A program made the position numbers and the translations under genes. From positions 156,641 through 220,640 of the forward strand of contig MGVE01000020.1 in NCBI GenBank assembly GCA_001800315.1: DNA of 64,000 bases, written 5' to 3'. A model generated the notes under the pieces. That model made no database searches and was not told the DNA's origin. It saw nothing but the letters and a program-made list of their open reading frames with translations. The stretch is from Elusimicrobia bacterium RIFOXYA2_FULL_47_53 (GTDB lineage Bacteria; Elusimicrobiota; Endomicrobiia; Endomicrobiales; XYA2-FULL-47-53). This document shows, in pieces, positions 61,503-64,000 of the stretch (within the stretch, counting starts at the first letter, position 1; the number at the start of each line of letters is the position of its first letter).

Positions 61503-62528
61503 ATGCGCGTAGCGATGTACTATAACAACAGCGATATCAGAGTTGAGGAGATGCCCAGGCCTTCCGCCGGACCCGGCGAGATTGTGGTAAAAGTCGCCGC
61601 CAGCGGAGTCTGCGGCAGCGATGTTATGGAGTGGTACAGAATTAAGAAGGCGCCCCTGGTACTCGGCCACGAGATAACGGGCGACATAGTTGAGACAGGT
61701 GAGGGCGTCGTTGAGCATAAGACAGGCGACAGAGTTTTTGTGTCTCATCACATACCCTGCAATACCTGTTCTTACTGCCTTGCGGGCCATCATACGACCT
61801 GCGAGACCCTACATTCAACAAATTATTTTCCGGGCGGCTTTTCCGAGTATATACGGGTGCCGAAACTAAACACCCAGCTGGGAGTTTTTAAGCTTCCGGA
61901 TGAACTGACATATAACGACGGAGTTTTTATTGAGCCGCTGGCCTGCGTCCTGCGCGGGCAGAGAGTCGCGGGTGTAAAGCCGGGCGCGAGCGTGCTGATT
62001 CTGGGAGGCGGCATTTCGGGCCTTCTGCATCTTCTGCTGGCGAAGGCTACCGGAGCCGGAAGGATAATTGTCACGGATGTGGATCCGGACAGGCTTGAGT
62101 ACGCCAGAGAGCTTGGCGCTGAAACAGTTATTATCGCGAGGGAAAATGTCCCCGAAAAAGTTAAACAGGCTAACGGAGGAAGGGGCGCGGAATTCGTGTT
62201 TGTATGCACCGGGGCAGAGAGCGCTTTTACGCAGGCGCTGAATTCCGTGGACAAAGGCGGCACGGTTCAGTTTTTCGCGCCGACGAACCCGGGGGTGAAT
62301 CTTTCCGTTCCGGTAAATGATTTCTGGAGGAATGAAATAACACTCTGCACTTCTTACGCCAACAGCCCGTACGACGCGGAAGTCGCCATTGAACTTATAA
62401 GGTCAAAGAGAATACCGGTTTCCAGGCTTGTCACTCATGTGCTGCCTCTGAAGGATACGGCGCGGGGTTTTAGGCTGGTCAGTGAGGCGAAGAAATCAAT
62501 AAAAGTTATCGTGGAGCCGCAGAAGTAG
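61503..62528 (+). CDS. zinc-dependent medium-chain alcohol dehydrogenase
   Basis: The 341-aa product carries catalytic-zinc ligands in GVCGSD near 37 and GHEITGDIVE near 57. The structural zinc cluster has three cysteines in CNTCSYC near 90, followed by HHTTC. The NAD-binding loop VLILGGGISGLLHLLLAKATGA lies near 161 and VTDVDP near 188. It resembles sorbitol/threonine dehydrogenases. The ATG at 61503 has GAGGT upstream. It likely works with the aldolase just upstream. The natural substrate is unknown. Confidence 0.9.
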   Translation: MRVAMYYNNSDIRVEEMPRPSAGPGEIVVKVAASGVCGSDVMEWYRIKKAPLVLGHEITGDIVETGEGVVEHKTGDRVFVSHHIPCNTCSYCLAGHHTTCETLHSTNYFPGGFSEYIRVPKLNTQLGVFKLPDELTYNDGVFIEPLACVLRGQRVAGVKPGASVLILGGGISGLLHLLLAKATGAGRIIVTDVDPDRLEYARELGAETVIIARENVPEKVKQANGGRGAEFVFVCTGAESAFTQALNSVDKGGTVQFFAPTNPGVNLSVPVNDFWRNEITLCTSYANSPYDAEVAIELIRSKRIPVSRLVTHVLPLKDTARGFRLVSEAKKSIKVIVEPQK

Positions 62529-62545
62529 AGGCGGCGGCTCTTTGT
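62514..62545 (+). terminator. possible terminator overlapping the dehydrogenase stop
   Basis: GAGCCGC (62514-62520) and GCGGCTC (62534-62540) form a 7-bp stem around the TAG stop, followed by TTTGTTGTGTT. The T-tract is interrupted. It lies between convergent genes and could serve both strands. Confidence 0.4.
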
Positions 62546-62550
62546 TGTGT

Positions 62551-63393
62551 TCAGTAATTTTCCGCGGCTTCCAGTATATAGACTACCACTCGTTTATGCA
62601 TAAATTCTTTTTCTTCCTCGGCGTTGTTCACGCCTAAGTCAACCCGCTTGCCTTTTATGGCGGAGCCGGTGTCTCCGGCGAAGCCGTAGCCAAACCCCGG
62701 GACATACACCCTTGTTTTAAGCGGTATAACCGCCGGATCAACCGCCACTACACCTCGCTGCATTTTTCGCCCGAGAAAAGTTATTGTGCCGTCGCGCCAG
62801 GCAAGCGGATCCCCCGGATAGTAGGCCGTGGCTACCATTTTCATTTTCCTGCACCGCGAAAGATCGTAAACCTTTTCTTCTGGACCGTCCTGATTCAAAA
62901 GCGCGAGGAGATAAACAGTTTCCTTTAGAGTCCTCTCTTTCACGACAGTCCTTTCTTTTTCAAGGGAATCGTGATAAATAACTTTTTCATCGCGGATTAT
63001 GCGTTTGGCTTTAACTTTCCTGAGCTCAACCGGCCTTAGGTTGTTTGTAAACTTTTTCTTCCAGATTATATGATATTCCGGCTTGTCCTCAACTTTTTCT
63101 ATTTTCTCGCTCACGCGGATTATCCTCACCGAAAGTTTCGTTGAAAAAAAACCCGTCACCGGAGGCAGTATTATGTCGTTTGGGCCAAGCGCGACTTTTT
63201 CTTTTTCAAGGGCCGCGATAATATCTTCGCGGGAGTTGGCGCCGGCCTGAAGCATTATTTCCTTTCCGTCAATAAGCGCGCAGGTATGTTTAGCCATGTT
63301 GACATAAAGCTTAAGCCCCGCGGCCGCTATTAAAACCGCGGCAGCCGTTAAGAGCAGTATATTCCAATGAGAGTGTTTTTCAGCTGTTTTCAT
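62551..63393 (-). CDS. membrane-anchored 3D-domain protein (lytic-transglycosylase-like fold)
   Basis: The product is 280 aa. An N-terminal membrane anchor (ILLLTAAAVLIAAAGLKLYV) is followed by a DUF348/G5-like region (30-170, with LKETVYLLALL) and a C-terminal 3D domain (185-280). The 3D aspartates are in MVATAYYPGDPLAW near 186, VVAVDPAVIPL near 219, YGFAGDTGSAIKG near 239 and KRVDLGV near 252. Such proteins remodel peptidoglycan at the periplasmic face. Its start overlaps the end of the upstream radical SAM gene by 14 bp, so the two are coupled. Confidence 0.85.
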   Translation of the reverse strand: MKTAEKHSHWNILLLTAAAVLIAAAGLKLYVNMAKHTCALIDGKEIMLQAGANSREDIIAALEKEKVALGPNDIILPPVTGFFSTKLSVRIIRVSEKIEKVEDKPEYHIIWKKKFTNNLRPVELRKVKAKRIIRDEKVIYHDSLEKERTVVKERTLKETVYLLALLNQDGPEEKVYDLSRCRKMKMVATAYYPGDPLAWRDGTITFLGRKMQRGVVAVDPAVIPLKTRVYVPGFGYGFAGDTGSAIKGKRVDLGVNNAEEEKEFMHKRVVVYILEAAENY

Positions 63394-63985
63394 AGCTGTC
63401 CAGGTAGGGCCTTAAACGGAAATTTACTCCGAGTTTTTCGGCTATCTTGGCGCAGCCGGCAGTATCTGTGCCGGGCAGGGTAATGCAGGTAAGAGTCACC
63501 TCTTTTATGTGTTTTTTGCATTTCCCGGCAAAATTTAGGACAGCCTTGTAGGATTTCAGCCCGAAAGCCGGCCTGTGAAGTTTCCTGTAATCGGAGGGGT
63601 TTGCGGCGTTTAAGCTGATGGAGACGGCATCCACCAGTCCCTCAAGCTCTGGGGTGATATCTCTCTTATAAACAAGGTTTGCGTGGCCGGAGGTGTTGAC
63701 GCGGACTTTGCCGCCTTTTGATTTTATCCAGGCCGCTATGATTTTAAGTTCTTCAAGCCTCAGCAGAGGCTCTCCGTAACCGCAGAAAACTATTTCAGAG
63801 TATTTTTTAGGGTTCTTGATTTCCCTGATAACCTGCTCGGTTGTCGGCTCTTTCTTCAGCCTCAGGTTGTTGCCGCGAAACTTGCCCGCCCATTTGTTCT
63901 TGATGCAAAAGGTGCAGGACGCGGTGCAGCGGTTTGTCATATTAATGTAGAGGCTCTTGCCGTATTTATAAGCTATTGATGACAT
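63380..63985 (-). CDS. radical SAM protein, TatD-linked type
   Basis: The product is 201 aa. The [4Fe-4S] cluster cysteines are in NRCTASCTFCIKN near 18-30 (CxxxCxxC). The partial TIM-barrel continues with FCGYGEPLLRLEEL near 68 (GxGEP SAM motif), RVNTSGHAN near 94 and VSISLNA near 115. Similar small radical SAM proteins are encoded next to TatD nucleases, but no tatD is in the window; it may lie right of the edge. Substrate unknown. Confidence 0.85.
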   Translation of the reverse strand: MSSIAYKYGKSLYINMTNRCTASCTFCIKNKWAGKFRGNNLRLKKEPTTEQVIREIKNPKKYSEIVFCGYGEPLLRLEELKIIAAWIKSKGGKVRVNTSGHANLVYKRDITPELEGLVDAVSISLNAANPSDYRKLHRPAFGLKSYKAVLNFAGKCKKHIKEVTLTCITLPGTDTAGCAKIAEKLGVNFRLRPYLDSYENS

Positions 63986-64000
63986 GTTATATCCCGAATA

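Overview
The window joins a patchwork of mobile and accessory DNA (about 1-23.6 kb) to a conserved chromosomal stretch (about 23.6-64 kb). The right part is clearly richer in G+C by eye and its genes are tightly packed. The left part is A+T-richer, with stacked integration scars, restriction, toxin-antitoxin and unassigned cassettes. The organism is Gram-negative: it has PorV-like outer-membrane proteins, secreted FlgD-type C-terminal domains, and Sec signal peptides. The mixture of PEGA-domain Ser/Thr kinase, FHA, PorV and collar-type secreted proteins suggests an uncultured candidate-phylum lineage (Omnitrophota/Elusimicrobiota-like). That placement is a guess. The genetic code is standard and CCA is not encoded in the tRNAs.

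Layout of the left part. A 3' half of tRNA-Ser (114-174) marks the edge of an element lying to the left. Next come a class I aminotransferase, a complete type I restriction-modification operon (hsdRMS, 1658-6830), a 108-bp palindromic element, a truncated RadC and a DUF3800 protein. A STAS/GHKL-ATPase gene is paired with a STAS-like winged-helix gene behind a near-consensus promoter. A cassette with DUF2188, an unassigned small protein, a metallo-beta-lactamase-fold protein and a four-helix membrane protein follows (10.2-12.3 kb). On the minus strand a sigma-70-like factor heads a group of unassigned genes (14.6-12.5 kb). Then come a 421-aa protein ending in an OmpR-like winged helix, an AlpA-like protein, a divergent tyrosine-recombinase-like protein, a second AlpA-like protein and a canonical tyrosine integrase. 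After these are an AbiE-type toxin-antitoxin pair and an AAA/DUF4143 ATPase. Two remnants of integrase 3' ends lie at 21.9-22.0 kb and 23.4-23.5 kb. The second runs in frame into tRNA-Leu(TAA), showing how these integrases overlap their tRNA targets.

Layout of the right part. A ParB-like protein, a phosphoesterase and tRNA-fMet are followed by three tandem 163-bp hairpin units. A strong promoter (26051-26079) precedes what looks like one long operon (26253-43148): a PEGA kinase, secreted and outer-membrane proteins, a membrane protein with FHA domains and a periplasmic propeller, a PP2C phosphatase with a periplasmic tail, a double receiver, and a PorV/TPR protein. I read this as a trans-envelope Ser/Thr phosphorylation system co-encoded with its cell-surface clients; this is inference. 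It ends at a good intrinsic terminator (43220-43250).

Housekeeping genes follow: an MgtE-N/CBS protein beside a NRAMP-related transporter that looks like the magnesium-type subgroup, then tilS, hpt, ftsH, folE, folP, cdaA, a 35-residue CdaR-like micro-protein, glmM, pdxJ, glmS, acpS, nnrD, an M20 amidohydrolase, thiL, tsaE, tsaB, an LsrF-like aldolase and a zinc alcohol dehydrogenase. On the minus strand are a 3D-domain protein and a radical SAM protein. The cdaA-cdaR-glmM-glmS grouping links c-di-AMP synthesis to cell-wall amino-sugar supply. No CRISPR array, rRNA or intact IS transposase was seen.
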